Below are positions 36,901-45,682 of a stretch of 54,353 bases of DNA, piece after piece (within the stretch, counting starts at the first letter, position 1; every line of letters starts with the position of its first letter). The notes beneath the pieces were generated by a model that did not search any database, was not told where the DNA came from, and worked only from the letters and a program-made list of their open reading frames with translations. The DNA lies in the NCBI RefSeq assembly GCF_003671715.1, contig NZ_RAIF01000020.1, positions 129,275-183,627 on the forward strand, given 5' to 3'. The stretch comes from Streptomyces sp. E2N166 (lineage in GTDB: Bacteria; Actinomycetota; Actinomycetes; Streptomycetales; Streptomycetaceae). A program made the translations under genes and the position numbers.

Positions 36901-38472
36901 GTGACCACACCGCAGCACCCACCGTTTCCGCCGCACGAGCCCCGCCGCGGACCGGGCCCCGAGGACGGCAACGACCACGGAGCCGGGCCCGCCTCTTCCG
37001 GCGCTCAAGGCGGGGGCGGCGGCAGACACGACACGGACGCCGACCACGGCGCGAGGGACGGCCACGGCGATTCCGGTGGCCACGGCGATTCCGGTGGCCA
37101 CGGCGGCCACGGCGGTTCCGGTGGGCACGGCGGTCCGGGTGGGCACGGGCACTCCCACAGTCACGGACCGGCGGCGCCCGTCTCCCGGCATCTGCGGAAG
37201 GTCATCGCCGCGGTCCTCATCCCGTTCGCCGCGGCGGTGCTGGTCGGGCTCGCGTTGCTGTGGCCGGGCGGTGCGCCGCCGCACGAACGCACCGGGGTCG
37301 GCTTCGACCGGCAGACGCAGGATGCCACCGTCACCAAGGTGGTCGAGCTGAGCTGCCAGTCCGTCAACGCCTCGGGCGTCCCTCCGACCGGCGACACCTC
37401 CACCGCCGAGGGCTCCTCCGCGGTGCAGCAGGCGCAGGGCGACTGCAAGCGGGCGACGATCCGCGTCGACAGCGGCAAGGACAAGGGCCTCACGTTCACC
37501 GAGATCGTGCAGCCGGACCAGTCACGGCAGCTGCACGAGGGCCAGAAGGTGGTGGTCGCCTACGAGCCCTCCGCGCCCAAGGACCTGCAGTACTCGGTGA
37601 CCGACATCAACCGCGGGCTGCCGCTGGCCCTGCTCGCCGGCATCTTCGCGCTCGCCGTCGTGGTCGTCGGGAGGCTGCGGGGCCTCATGGCCCTGGTCTC
37701 GCTGGCGATCAGCTTCCTGCTGCTGAACTTCTTCATCCTGCCCGCGATCCTGCAGGGGTCGAACCCGCTGGCCGTGGCGGTGGTCGGGGCCAGCGCCATC
37801 ATGCTGATCGCGCTGTATCTCTGCCACGGCCTGTCGGCCCGTACATCCGTTGCGGTGCTCGGCACCCTGATCTCGTTGTTGCTGATCGGTGTGCTCGGAT
37901 CGCTGTTCATCGACTGGGCCGCGCTCACCGGCAACACGGACGACAACACCGGCCTCATCCACGGCCTTTATCCGACGATCGACATGAGCGGCCTGCTGCT
38001 CGCCGGAGTCATCATCGGTTCGCTCGGTGTGCTCGACGACGTGACGGTCACCCAGACGTCGGCGGTCTGGGAATTGCACGAGGCCAACCCCACGATGGGC
38101 TGGCGAGGGCTGTACCGGGCGGGCATCCGGATCGGCCGCGACCACATCGCCTCGGTCGTCAACACGCTCGTCCTCGCCTACGCGGGCGCCGCGCTGCCCC
38201 TGCTGCTGCTGTTCTCGATCGCGCAGAGCGGGGTGGGGACGGTCGCCAACAGCGAGTTGGTGGCGGAGGAGATCGTGCGCACGCTGGTCGGCTCGATCGG
38301 CCTGGTGGCTTCCGTTCCGGTCACCACGGCGCTCGCGGCCCTCGTCGTATCGGCCGACCGACCGGCCGGCCCACCGGCGGCGCAGGCTGCCGGGACGACG
38401 CCGGGTGCCGGGGCGGCTCCGGGTGCCGGGGCGGCTCCCGTACGCGGGCGGGGCCGTCGGCGTAAGCGCTGA
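36901..38472 (+). CDS. YibE/F family membrane protein with His-rich N-terminus
   Basis: 523-aa integral membrane protein. The first 85 residues are disordered and rich in Gly/His/Asp, ending in GHGHSHSHG, a probable metal-binding segment. A TM helix (about 97-118) is followed by an extracellular domain of about 100 residues and then about seven TM segments of the YibE/F domain (LPLALLAGIFALAVVVVG onward, including the GSLGVLDDVTVTQ motif). A short Gly/Ala tail ends in RRRKR. Function is unknown in the family; transport or exporter roles have been proposed. It starts at GTG 36901; GATGAT at 36889-36894, 6 nt upstream, suggests a leaderless transcript divergent from thiC. Confidence 0.85.
   Translation: MTTPQHPPFPPHEPRRGPGPEDGNDHGAGPASSGAQGGGGGRHDTDADHGARDGHGDSGGHGDSGGHGGHGGSGGHGGPGGHGHSHSHGPAAPVSRHLRKVIAAVLIPFAAAVLVGLALLWPGGAPPHERTGVGFDRQTQDATVTKVVELSCQSVNASGVPPTGDTSTAEGSSAVQQAQGDCKRATIRVDSGKDKGLTFTEIVQPDQSRQLHEGQKVVVAYEPSAPKDLQYSVTDINRGLPLALLAGIFALAVVVVGRLRGLMALVSLAISFLLLNFFILPAILQGSNPLAVAVVGASAIMLIALYLCHGLSARTSVAVLGTLISLLLIGVLGSLFIDWAALTGNTDDNTGLIHGLYPTIDMSGLLLAGVIIGSLGVLDDVTVTQTSAVWELHEANPTMGWRGLYRAGIRIGRDHIASVVNTLVLAYAGAALPLLLLFSIAQSGVGTVANSELVAEEIVRTLVGSIGLVASVPVTTALAALVVSADRPAGPPAAQAAGTTPGAGAAPGAGAAPVRGRGRRRKR
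37060..37149. repeat. Tandem 18-/9-bp coding repeats (Gly-His rich)
   Basis: Two exact 18-bp copies of GGCCACGGCGATTCCGGT (37060-37077 and 37078-37095) continue as diverged 9-bp units to 37149. They encode the GHGDSGGHGDSGGHGG stretch of the YibE/F protein, and copy number is likely to vary between strains. Confidence 0.85.
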
Positions 38473-38533
38473 CCCATCCGGCAACCGATCGCGGCGAAGC
38501 GTTACGCCACGGTCGTAGAGCTGCCGTAACGGT

Positions 38534-38971
38534 TCAGCCCGCGCTCTGCTCTTCCGCCAGGATGCGGTCCAGGGCATCGTCGAGGTGGGCGTCGAAGTCG
38601 GCGAGCGCGCCCTCCTGCCCCAGCGGCACCAGCTTGTCGGTCCGGTCGAGGAACGCCACCAACGGCGCCGCCGACGAACGGAACAGCGCCTGGTCGCTGC
38701 CGACCTGAAGCCGGATCAGCACCTCCGCCAGCGGCTCGGGATCGACGGGGGCGATGCGCACGTCACCGTCACCGCACGGCCGGCCCACCCCGTCGACCAG
38801 CAACTCCCGGCCGAAAGCCCAGGTGACCGGCGCGTCCCCGGGCAGATGGAAGGTCAGTCGCACGGCATAGGGATCACAGGTCTCGTAGCGCAGCTCCACG
38901 GGAATGCGGAAAGAGAGCTCCTCGGACACGAGAAAGCTCATCATGACCTCTGCCTGTACGGACTCGCCCAT
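38534..38971 (-). CDS. ssgA: Sporulation/cell division protein SsgA (SALP family)
   Basis: 145-aa actinomycete-specific protein that activates septum formation and marks sites for new septa and germ tubes. The core MSFLVSEELSFRIPVELRYE, the FHLPGDAPVTWAFGRELLVDG block and the DRTDKLVPLGQE segment are those of SsgA rather than SsgB. I used the ATG at 38971; an internal pair of ATGs (residues 10-11, MMSFLVSEEL) would give the 135-136-aa form and has GAGG nearby. It lies downstream of its activator gene ssgR on the same strand with a 99-bp gap. The gap contains no clear consensus promoter. No TTA codon is present. Confidence 0.96.
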   Translation of the reverse strand: MGESVQAEVMMSFLVSEELSFRIPVELRYETCDPYAVRLTFHLPGDAPVTWAFGRELLVDGVGRPCGDGDVRIAPVDPEPLAEVLIRLQVGSDQALFRSSAAPLVAFLDRTDKLVPLGQEGALADFDAHLDDALDRILAEEQSAG

Positions 38972-39070
38972 CGCCTACCCCGTCATTCGCCGTCGACTGG
39001 CCGGGAATCAAACCTCTAACACTGGTGGCATCTTGCTTAACGTACACACCAGATCACAAGGAGTGAGTTT

Positions 39071-39919
39071 TCAGATACTGATAGAGATCGCGAGCGACCC
39101 CAGAAGCCGGCCCACCTCGACCTGCAATCGCTCCGCCGCGGGCAGCAGCCGGTCGGCCTGGTGGAGGGGCAGGGAGATGGCCATCGTCGCGGCCGTGGTG
39201 CCCACGGTGATCGGGATCGCCGCGCAGACCGTCCCCAGGGCGTACTCCTGGCGCTCGGTCACCGGCGTCATCCGCCGCATCCGTTCCAGACGCTTCAGCA
39301 GGGCATTGCCATCACGCACCGTGTACGGCGTGACGGGCTGCACCCGGTAGCGGTTCAGGTGGTCGCGGCGGGCGTCCTCGTCCAGCTGGGACAGCAGACA
39401 CTGTCCGATCGCGTGCGCGTGCCCGGTCTCGCGGAAGTCCGCCCACTCCTCGACCGCCGGATTGCCCGGGGTGTCGGAGACGCACATGACCTCGATCTCG
39501 CCGTCGCGGTACATGGCGTAGTACACGGGCACACCGATCGCGTCGCGCCAGCGGGCCAGCGCGTCGACCACCGTGCTGCGACGTTTCTGCTCGGCTCCGC
39601 TGCTGCTGAGCCGCTCGGCTGCCTCGCCGAGGAAGAACAGGCCCTTCTCGCGGCGCAGATATCCCTCGTGAACCAGAGTGCGCAGCAGGTGGTACGCCGT
39701 GGGGAGCGCCAGCCGCGTCTCACGGGCCAGTTGTTTGGCCGGGGCTCCGTACGCGTGCTCGGCGACACACTCCAGAAGGCGCATCGCCCGCTGCACGGAG
39801 CTGATGAGGGTCGCGGACGGAGGACCCGCGGAGGGAGCCGCGGGAGGGTTCCGAGACGTCGAATGGGGCTGCACGGGCAGTGCGTGCAGTGGAACGAACC
39901 CGGTGTCGGCCGTGGCCAA
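39071..39919 (-). CDS. ssgR: IclR-family regulator SsgR
   Basis: 282-aa activator of ssgA. The IclR winged helix-turn-helix spans about 35-100 (LISSVQRAMRLLECVAE, APAKQLARETRLALPTAYHLLRTLVHEGYL) and the IclR effector domain about 110-275. In S. coelicolor, SsgR controls ssgA and thereby sporulation-specific septation. The start is TTG 39919 with GGGAG 6 nt upstream; the first 35 residues are poorly ordered, so a later start cannot be ruled out. The gap 39920-40114 is non-coding and contains the likely promoter but no clear elements. Confidence 0.93.
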   Translation of the reverse strand: MATADTGFVPLHALPVQPHSTSRNPPAAPSAGPPSATLISSVQRAMRLLECVAEHAYGAPAKQLARETRLALPTAYHLLRTLVHEGYLRREKGLFFLGEAAERLSSSGAEQKRRSTVVDALARWRDAIGVPVYYAMYRDGEIEVMCVSDTPGNPAVEEWADFRETGHAHAIGQCLLSQLDEDARRDHLNRYRVQPVTPYTVRDGNALLKRLERMRRMTPVTERQEYALGTVCAAIPITVGTTAATMAISLPLHQADRLLPAAERLQVEVGRLLGSLAISISI

Positions 39920-40114
39920 GAGTCACTCCCGGAACGCGAGGGGGCAGCCCGTGCGGGGGACACGGGTGGGGGTGTGCGCCACTCGCGGGGTCGCCCCCGC
40001 GTGGAGTTCCGGACTCTATTCGCCGGTCACCGCTCCCCGACGGCCCGTCGGGGAAACTTCCCTCGCGCGAGGGAACCGGTGATTCCTGTTACCGCCACCG
40101 GTGTCCCACGGCTC

Positions 40115-40327
40115 TCACCAGTCGCTGCGCGACGACGAACTCGACATGAACTTGCGTACGACGTAGATCAGTCCGCCGACGAGCGCGACGAAGACCAGCA
40201 ACTTGAACAGCAGTCCGATCACGAAGCCGACCACGCTGGCGATCAGCCCGCCGAACACGACCAGGGCGATGACCGGCACCGCGATCCACTTCACCCACCA
40301 CGGCAGTCCCGTGAAGATCTCTCGCAT
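40115..40327 (-). CDS. Small two-TM protein (DUF5326-like)
   Basis: 70-aa hydrophobic protein: MREIFTGLPWWVKWIAVP, two TM helices (about 14-38 and 42-60, VIALVVFGGLIASVVGFVIG and LLFKLLVFVALVGGLIYVV), and a polar SSSSSRSDW tail. The length and the WWVKWIAVPVIAL start match a small Streptomyces membrane family (DUF5326). Function unknown. A -10-like TAGCAT lies upstream on the minus strand (about 40423-40428). It is expressed opposite to the ptpA operon and on the same strand as the cupin gene. Confidence 0.78.
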   Translation of the reverse strand: MREIFTGLPWWVKWIAVPVIALVVFGGLIASVVGFVIGLLFKLLVFVALVGGLIYVVRKFMSSSSSRSDW

Positions 40328-40508
40328 CGCCCTCGTCCTTACCTTTCCGCCCGCTCGAGTGCCGGGTCCTTCAACGGCCCGGGGCCCTGGGTCCCTCCGG
40401 GGTCATCTGATGTCCTGCACCCGATGCTAGGGCCGCGAGTGCCCCGGCAGGGCCCTCGCACCCCTTGTCTCCCCCTGACCGGTCCCCTAGGGAATCCGGG
40501 GTCGGGAC

Positions 40509-40826
40509 TCAGCTCTCCGGCGGAGAGAACACCACCAGAACCCGCAGATCCTCGCTGATGTGGTGGAACTTGTGGGCGACCCCGGCCGGCACGTACACCA
40601 CGCTGCCGCGGGCGACCTGGGTGGTCTCCATGTCCACGGTGATCGCGGCCCGCCCGCTCACCACGAAGTACACCTCGTCCTGCGCGTGCGGCTTCTGCGG
40701 GTCGGCCGTACCCGCGTCGAGGGCGTACAGACCGACCGACATGTTCCGCTCGCGCAAGAACTGCAGGTAAGCACCGTCGTTGGCGGCGCGCTCCGCCTCC
40801 AGTTCGTCCAGCCGGAATGCCTTCAT
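40509..40826 (-). CDS. Small cupin-domain protein
   Basis: 105-aa single cupin beta-barrel. Metal-binding motif 1 is PHAQDEVYFVVSG and motif 2 PAGVAHKFHHI, keeping the His/Glu/His ligands. Single-cupin proteins of this size may be small-molecule isomerases, dioxygenases or binding proteins, so no specific reaction is claimed. It is divergent from the holin-like gene at 40886; its ATG at 40826 lies 59 bp away. The bases 40328-40508 show no gene. Confidence 0.88.
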   Translation of the reverse strand: MKAFRLDELEAERAANDGAYLQFLRERNMSVGLYALDAGTADPQKPHAQDEVYFVVSGRAAITVDMETTQVARGSVVYVPAGVAHKFHHISEDLRVLVVFSPPES

Positions 40827-40885
40827 CGCCTCGTCCGCCCCTACCTCACCGTTCGTTTCCGATCGCGTCTGCCACGATCAGACAC

Positions 40886-41263
40886 ATGAAGAATTTCCTA
40901 GTCAAGACGATCGCCAACGCGGGCGCCCTCGCGGTCGCCGTTTGGCTGCTCGACAAGATCACCCTGACCGGGGGCAGCACCGGCGAGAAGGCCGTCACGC
41001 TGATCGTGGTCGCCCTGGTGTTCGGCGTGGTGAACATGCTGGTCAAACCGATCGTGCAGGTGCTGACCTTCCCCCTGTTCGTCCTGACCCTCGGATTGTT
41101 CACACTGGTGGTCAACGCGCTGATGCTGTTGCTCACGTCGTGGCTGGCCGACACGTTCGACGTGAGCTTCCACGTCGACGGATTCTGGACCGCTGTCCTG
41201 GGCGGCCTGATCATCTCGGTCGTCTCCTGGGCCCTCAACGCGTTCCTGCCCGACAAGGACTGA
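40886..41263 (+). CDS. Phage holin family (PF04020-type) membrane protein
   Basis: 125-aa protein with four TM helices (AVAVWLLDKITL, VTLIVVALVFGVVNMLVKPIVQ, LFVLTLGLFTLVVNALMLLL, AVLGGLIISVVSWALNAFL). It matches the 4TMS holin-superfamily of unknown cellular role that is widespread in non-phage bacterial chromosomes. Nothing phage-related surrounds it. It starts at ATG 40886, with CACGAT 7 nt upstream (leaderless). It is followed 5 bp later by ptpA, so the two genes are probably one operon with the PLP enzyme. Confidence 0.85.
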   Translation: MKNFLVKTIANAGALAVAVWLLDKITLTGGSTGEKAVTLIVVALVFGVVNMLVKPIVQVLTFPLFVLTLGLFTLVVNALMLLLTSWLADTFDVSFHVDGFWTAVLGGLIISVVSWALNAFLPDKD

Positions 41264-41268
41264 TCCCG

Positions 41269-41763
41269 ATGACCTACCGCGTCTGCTTCGTGTGCACGGG
41301 CAACATCTGCCGCTCCCCGATGGCCGAGGCCGTCTTCCACGCGCGCGTGGCGGACGCCGGGCTGGACGGCCTGGTCGAGGCCGACAGCGCCGGCACGGGC
41401 GGCTGGCACGAGGGCGAGGGCGCCGACCCGCGCACCATGGCCGTCCTGGAGGAGAACGGCTACGGCCTCGACCACACGGCCCGCCGGTTCCAGCCGTCCT
41501 GGTTCTCCCGCCTCGACCTGGTCGTCGCCCTCGACGCCGGCCACCTGCGGGCACTGCGCCGCCTCGCGCCCACGGAACAGGACGCGGCCAAAGTACGGCT
41601 GCTGCGGTCCTACGACCCCGCCGCCGGCCGCGCCGACCTCGACGTACCGGACCCCTACTACGGGGGCGTGGACGGCTTCGAGGAATGCCTTGAGATGGTG
41701 GAGGCGGCGAGCAGCGGACTGCTCGCCGCGGTACGCGAGCAAGTGGAAGGACGGGCGGCATGA
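41269..41763 (+). CDS. ptpA: Low-molecular-weight protein-tyrosine phosphatase PtpA
   Basis: 164-aa phosphatase. The active-site P-loop CTGNICRS (Cys9-x5-Arg15) and the general acid Asp128 in DPYY are intact, as is HxxR-type VFHAR. In S. coelicolor/S. lividans PtpA influences antibiotic production. The start at ATG 41269 follows the holin stop by 5 bp, and the stop overlaps the PLP gene start (ATGA). Its targets cannot be inferred from context. Confidence 0.94.
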   Translation: MTYRVCFVCTGNICRSPMAEAVFHARVADAGLDGLVEADSAGTGGWHEGEGADPRTMAVLEENGYGLDHTARRFQPSWFSRLDLVVALDAGHLRALRRLAPTEQDAAKVRLLRSYDPAAGRADLDVPDPYYGGVDGFEECLEMVEAASSGLLAAVREQVEGRAA

Positions 41764-42938
41764 GTGATTCCGCTACGAACAACGGGGCCGGAACGGGCGC
41801 GCAGGACTCCCCTCACGGCGCCGGTGACGGCACGCGCGCGGTGCGGGCCGGGCTGCCCGAGCCGGTCAAGCACGAGCCGACGCTGCCCGGCCCCGTGTTC
41901 GCCGCCCATTTCCATCTGCCGGGTGAGCCGACCGGCCCGTACACCTACGGCCGCGACGAGAACCCGACCTGGACCCACCTCGAGCGCGCCATCGGTGAGC
42001 TGGAGGCTCCCGGGCAGGACGACGTCGAGACGCTGGTGTTCGCCTCCGGCATGGCCGCGATCTCCTCGGTGCTCTTCTCCCAACTGCGCGCCGGCGACGT
42101 AGCCGTCCTGCCCGACGACGGCTACCAGGCGCTGCCGCTGGTCCGCGACCAGCTGGAGGCGTACGGCATCGAGGTGCGCACCGCGCCGACCGGCGGGGAC
42201 GCCCAGCTCGACGTCCTGGACGGGGCGAAGCTGCTGTGGATCGAGACGCCGTCCAACCCCGGGCTCGACGTGTGCGACGTCCGGCGACTCGCCGAGGCGG
42301 CCCACGCGCGTGGCGCCCTGGTCGCCGTGGACAACACGCTCGCCACGCCGCTGGGGCAGCGCCCGCTGGAGCTCGGCGCCGACTTCTCGGTGGCCAGCGG
42401 CACCAAGCAGCTCACCGGCCACGGCGACGTCCTGCTGGGCTACGTGGCCGGCCGCGATGCCGGGGCGATGACCGCCGTACGGCGCTGGCGCAAAATCGTC
42501 GGTGCGATCCCCGGGCCCATGGAGGCCTGGCTCGCACATCGTTCGATCGCCACCCTCCAACTGCGTGTGGACCGGCAGAACGCCACCGCGCTGAAGGTGG
42601 CCGAAGCCCTCCGTGCGCGGCCGGAGGTCACCGGACTGCGGTACCCGGGGCTGCCCGACGACCCGTCCCACAAGATCGCCTCGCAGCAGATGCTGCGCTA
42701 CGGGTGCGTCGTCTCCTTCACGCTGCCCACGCGCGCGCGTGCCGATCGTTTTCTCGACGCGCTGCGACTGGTGGAGGGAGCGACGAGCTTCGGCGGGGTG
42801 CGGTCCACGGCCGAGCGGCGTGGGCGCTGGGGCGGCGACGCGGTGCCCGAGGGCTTCGTGCGCCTCTCGGTCGGTGCGGAGGATCCCGCGGACCTGGTGG
42901 CCGACCTGCTGCGTGCGCTGGAGGAATCGGCGGACTGA
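41760..42938 (+). CDS. Cystathionine gamma-lyase/synthase family PLP enzyme
   Basis: 392-aa Cys/Met-metabolism PLP-dependent enzyme. PLP lysine is Lys216 in ASGTKQLTGHGD; YTYGRDENPTWTHLE near 61-75 and FASGMAAIS near 94-102 are standard family motifs. A disordered N-terminus of about 25 residues precedes the fold. The family includes cystathionine gamma-synthase, gamma-lyase and related lyases; sequence context does not decide. It overlaps ptpA by 4 bp and ends in a strong terminator. Confidence 0.9.
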   Translation: MSDSATNNGAGTGAQDSPHGAGDGTRAVRAGLPEPVKHEPTLPGPVFAAHFHLPGEPTGPYTYGRDENPTWTHLERAIGELEAPGQDDVETLVFASGMAAISSVLFSQLRAGDVAVLPDDGYQALPLVRDQLEAYGIEVRTAPTGGDAQLDVLDGAKLLWIETPSNPGLDVCDVRRLAEAAHARGALVAVDNTLATPLGQRPLELGADFSVASGTKQLTGHGDVLLGYVAGRDAGAMTAVRRWRKIVGAIPGPMEAWLAHRSIATLQLRVDRQNATALKVAEALRARPEVTGLRYPGLPDDPSHKIASQQMLRYGCVVSFTLPTRARADRFLDALRLVEGATSFGGVRSTAERRGRWGGDAVPEGFVRLSVGAEDPADLVADLLRALEESAD

Positions 42939-42981
42939 GCGCCGCCGCGCAGCCACCGTGCTGTTTCCGGCCAGGTGTGAC

Positions 42982-43020
42982 GGACGGCCCGAGCCTCCCC
43001 CCTCGTGGCTCGGACCGTCC
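42982..43020 (+). terminator. Terminator of the ptpA operon
   Basis: GGACGG/CCGTCC and CCGAGCC/GGCTCGG stack into a 14-bp stem with one C-A mismatch and an 11-nt C-rich loop, 44 bp after the PLP gene. Confidence 0.75.
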
Positions 43021-43061
43021 TCCGGTTCCGCGGGCGAAGAACCGCACGATTAAGGCTAGTT

Positions 43062-43119
43062 GACTCTGTGTCAGAGTCCAATCACAGTAGCGACAGCGAC
43101 CTATCGACATATTTATAGT
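43062..43119. promoter_or_regulatory. Operator-like palindrome and promoter before the LysR gene
   Basis: GACTCTG-TGT-CAGAGTC (43062-43078) is a perfect inverted repeat in the promoter region. TATAGT (43114-43119) is the likely -10; the start codon is 50 bp further. The palindrome may be an autoregulatory site, although LysR sites usually follow T-N11-A. Confidence 0.5.
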
Positions 43120-43169
43120 TGGGCGCCGCCGGAGGGCTGGGGGAGAACAGAAGAGGGGGAGGGTTTGTC

Positions 43170-44075
43170 GTGGACCTGGCTTTGCTGCGCACCTTCGTGA
43201 CCGTGCACCGTGCCGGCTCCTTCACCCGTGCCGCGGCCCTGCTCGGCCTCTCCCAGCCTGCCGTCACCTCACAGATCCGCACTCTGGAACGGCAGCTCGG
43301 ACGTCCCTTGTTCTTGCGGCAGGCCCGCGGCGTCACCCCGACGACGATCGGTGACGAACTCGCCCACAAGGCCGCACCGCATCTCGACGCCCTGGTCGAG
43401 ATCGCCGAGACCGGGGTGGACGACGACTCCACGTTCAGGACCCTCCATCTCGCCGGACCACCCGAGTTCACCGCCGAGCGGGCGCTTCCCGTACTCACGG
43501 AACTCACCGGCGAGGACGGACAGGGCTTCGCGCTGCGCGCCTCGTTCGGAAACGCCGAGGAGACCCTGGAGGGTCTCGCCGCCGGACACCACGATCTGGC
43601 CATCGGCACGGCCCGGCCGCGCGGTGCGCTGCTCACGGCCACCCCGCTCTGCGACGAGGAACACGTCCTGGTCGCCGCGCCGCACTGGGCGGAGCGGACC
43701 GGCGCCGAAAAGCTCGGCCGCTCCGACGCCCCCGCTCCGGAACACGTCCCCGTGGTCGAGGTGCACGAGTCACTGCCCTTCGTGGCCCGTTACTGGGCAT
43801 CCGTCTTCGACACCCGCCCGGTCGCCCCGGGCATGGTCATAGCTCCCGACCTGCGTGCTGTCCTCGCCTGTACGGTCGCGGGTGCCGGGCTCGCCGTACT
43901 GCCCCGCTATCTGTGCGCCGAGGCACTGGAGCGCGGTGACGTGGTCGCTCTGCATGAACCGGCGGTGCCGCCGCTACGGACGTACTTCCTGGTGGTGCGG
44001 ACCGGCGCATTGGCGATGCCGCACATTGCCCGCGCCCATGAGTGGTTGCTGCGTGCGGCGGCCGACTGGAACTGA
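43170..44075 (+). CDS. LysR family transcriptional regulator
   Basis: 301-aa regulator. The N-terminal winged helix-turn-helix (VDLALLRTFVTVHRAGSFTRAAALLGLSQPAVTSQIRTLE) is canonical; the substrate-binding domain follows from about 90. Start GTG 43170, with GAGGGG upstream. The gene is in the same direction as the neighbours and has no obvious divergent target, so its regulon may be distant. Effector unknown. Confidence 0.9.
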   Translation: MDLALLRTFVTVHRAGSFTRAAALLGLSQPAVTSQIRTLERQLGRPLFLRQARGVTPTTIGDELAHKAAPHLDALVEIAETGVDDDSTFRTLHLAGPPEFTAERALPVLTELTGEDGQGFALRASFGNAEETLEGLAAGHHDLAIGTARPRGALLTATPLCDEEHVLVAAPHWAERTGAEKLGRSDAPAPEHVPVVEVHESLPFVARYWASVFDTRPVAPGMVIAPDLRAVLACTVAGAGLAVLPRYLCAEALERGDVVALHEPAVPPLRTYFLVVRTGALAMPHIARAHEWLLRAAADWN

Positions 44076-44108
44076 GCCCGGCGATCCCGCGAGCGGGCAT
44101 ACCTCGAT

Positions 44109-44122
44109 GTTTCACGTGGAAC
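44109..44122. promoter_or_regulatory. parS-like site, one mismatch
   Basis: GTTTCACGTGGAAC differs from parS only at position 11. It lies in the short gap between the LysR gene and the Nudix gene, 21 bp before the Nudix start. Confidence 0.45.
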
Positions 44123-44143
44123 CAGCGGGGCCACATTTCTTCC

Positions 44144-44626
44144 ATGACCGTCCGACCCGTGGTCAAGCGCACCGCACGTGCCGTCCTCCTGGACGGTGAC
44201 CACTTGATCCTGATCAAGCGCACCAAGCCCGGTGTGGACCCCTACTGGGTCACTCCCGGAGGCGGGGTCGAGCCGGACGACAACACCGTCGTGGATGCCC
44301 TGCACCGCGAGGTGTACGAGGAACTCGGCGCCAAGATCACCGATGTGGTCCCGTGCTTCGTGGACACGGTGGAGCACATCGGCGAGGACGCCGGAACGAC
44401 CGGGGTGAAGGTGCAGCACTTCTTCGTCTGCCACCTGGAGTCCATGGACCCCGCCCTGCGGCACGGCCCCGAGGTCGACGAGCCCGCCGGTGAGTACGAG
44501 ATCGTCCGGGTGCCGTTCACGCGGGTCGGGATCGCCTCCGTCCACCTCGTCCCGCTGTCGCTGCGGCACTATCTGGACGGCAACATCGAGGGTGTGCGTG
44601 CCATGCACGCTCCCGACCTCGGCTGA
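44144..44626 (+). CDS. Nudix hydrolase
   Basis: 160-aa Nudix-fold protein. The box is PGGGVEPDDNTVVDALHREVYEELGA: the catalytic REVYEELG half is intact but the first Glu of the usual G-x5-E is Asn. Some family members tolerate this, so activity is plausible but not certain. Start at ATG 44144. The substrate cannot be predicted. The following gene, a GNAT, is 145 bp away. Confidence 0.85.
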   Translation: MTVRPVVKRTARAVLLDGDHLILIKRTKPGVDPYWVTPGGGVEPDDNTVVDALHREVYEELGAKITDVVPCFVDTVEHIGEDAGTTGVKVQHFFVCHLESMDPALRHGPEVDEPAGEYEIVRVPFTRVGIASVHLVPLSLRHYLDGNIEGVRAMHAPDLG

Positions 44627-44771
44627 CACCAGCGGCAGCCGGCCAGCCCTCCCGTACGGCGTCCAGCGGATGACGGGGCCCAGTGCCCTCGGCCACCACA
44701 TGGCCAAAACCTCGCGTGTTCCATCGGAAAGTGGTGGACGCGGACGGCCACTGTCGTACAGCCTGACCTGC

Positions 44772-45638
44772 GTGCCGACACCTTCCCTCGCCTCTCTGCC
44801 GATCCGCCGTCTGACGCTTCGCGATCTCACCGCCTGCGCCGACCTGTCCGAGGATCGGGGGTGGCCGCGCGAGGAGCACAAATGGGGCTTCCTCCTGACC
44901 GCCGGGCAGGGCTACGGCATCGACGATCCCGGTGGCGGCCTCGTCAGCGCCTGCACCGTCACCGAGTACGGGCCGCCCGGACGCCCCTCCCTCGCCGCCA
45001 TCGGCATGGTGCTGGTCGCCGAGCGGCACGCCCGTCAGGGAGTCGGACGCCGGCTGATGCGTCACGTCGTCGCCGCTCTGGGCACCACCCCCCTGACCCT
45101 GCACGCGACCCCGTACGGCCGGCCGCTCTACGAGGAGCTCGGCTTCAAGACCACCGGCCGGGCGGAGATGGTGCGCGGGCGCTTCACTCCGGGCGGACCC
45201 GAGCCGAGGACCGCGACTCGCGCGGCCACTGCCGACGACCTCGCCGCGATCCTCCGGCTCGACGAGGAGGTGTTCGGCACCGACCGCACCCCCATCATCA
45301 CGCGGCTGCCTGCCTTCGCCGACCAACTGCGCGTCGCCGAGGAGAACGGTCGTCTCATCGGGTACGCCGCGGCCTGGCCCAACATGGACACGCATGTCGT
45401 GGGCCCCCTGATCGCCCGCGACACCGAGACGGCCAAGGCTCTGATCAGCTCCCTCGCCGCCCGCACGGACCGGCCGCTGCGCACGGACATCGACGTCCGG
45501 CACGACGAACTGCTGGCCTGGGCGAAGGCGCACGGTCTCGCCTCCATTGCACCCAACGCGGTCATGACGTACGGGATCACGGAACTGCCAGGCGACTGGA
45601 ACCGGCGGTTCGCTCCGCTGACGGTGGCGGCGGGCTGA
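44772..45638 (+). CDS. GNAT-family N-acetyltransferase (two GNAT-like halves)
   Basis: 288-aa acetyltransferase. The N-terminal half contains a good acetyl-CoA loop (MVLVAERHARQGVGRRLMR, pattern R/Q-x-x-G-x-G/A) and a tail YGRPLYEELGFK; the C-terminal half (about 145-288) resembles a second, degenerate GNAT domain. Start is uncertain: GTG 44772 has TACAGC 9 nt upstream and begins just ahead of the conserved domain; ATG 44700 would add 24 residues. The convergent GlcG-like gene ends 44 bp downstream. Confidence 0.82.
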   Translation: MPTPSLASLPIRRLTLRDLTACADLSEDRGWPREEHKWGFLLTAGQGYGIDDPGGGLVSACTVTEYGPPGRPSLAAIGMVLVAERHARQGVGRRLMRHVVAALGTTPLTLHATPYGRPLYEELGFKTTGRAEMVRGRFTPGGPEPRTATRAATADDLAAILRLDEEVFGTDRTPIITRLPAFADQLRVAEENGRLIGYAAAWPNMDTHVVGPLIARDTETAKALISSLAARTDRPLRTDIDVRHDELLAWAKAHGLASIAPNAVMTYGITELPGDWNRRFAPLTVAAG

Positions 45639-45682
45639 CCCTGCGCGGTGGACCCGCTCTCGCGGCAGGACGGCGGCCGGCG

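Noticed and set aside
38990..39020. tRNA-like sequence (AGAGGTTTGATTCCC on the minus strand)
   Set aside because: It resembles a T-arm, but the invariant C is replaced and no acceptor, D or anticodon arm can be built around it. Probably ssgA promoter DNA.
40886..41263. Prophage remnant because of a holin-family protein
   Set aside because: The 4TMS holin-like family is common in ordinary bacterial chromosomes, and no other phage gene, integrase or att site is near.
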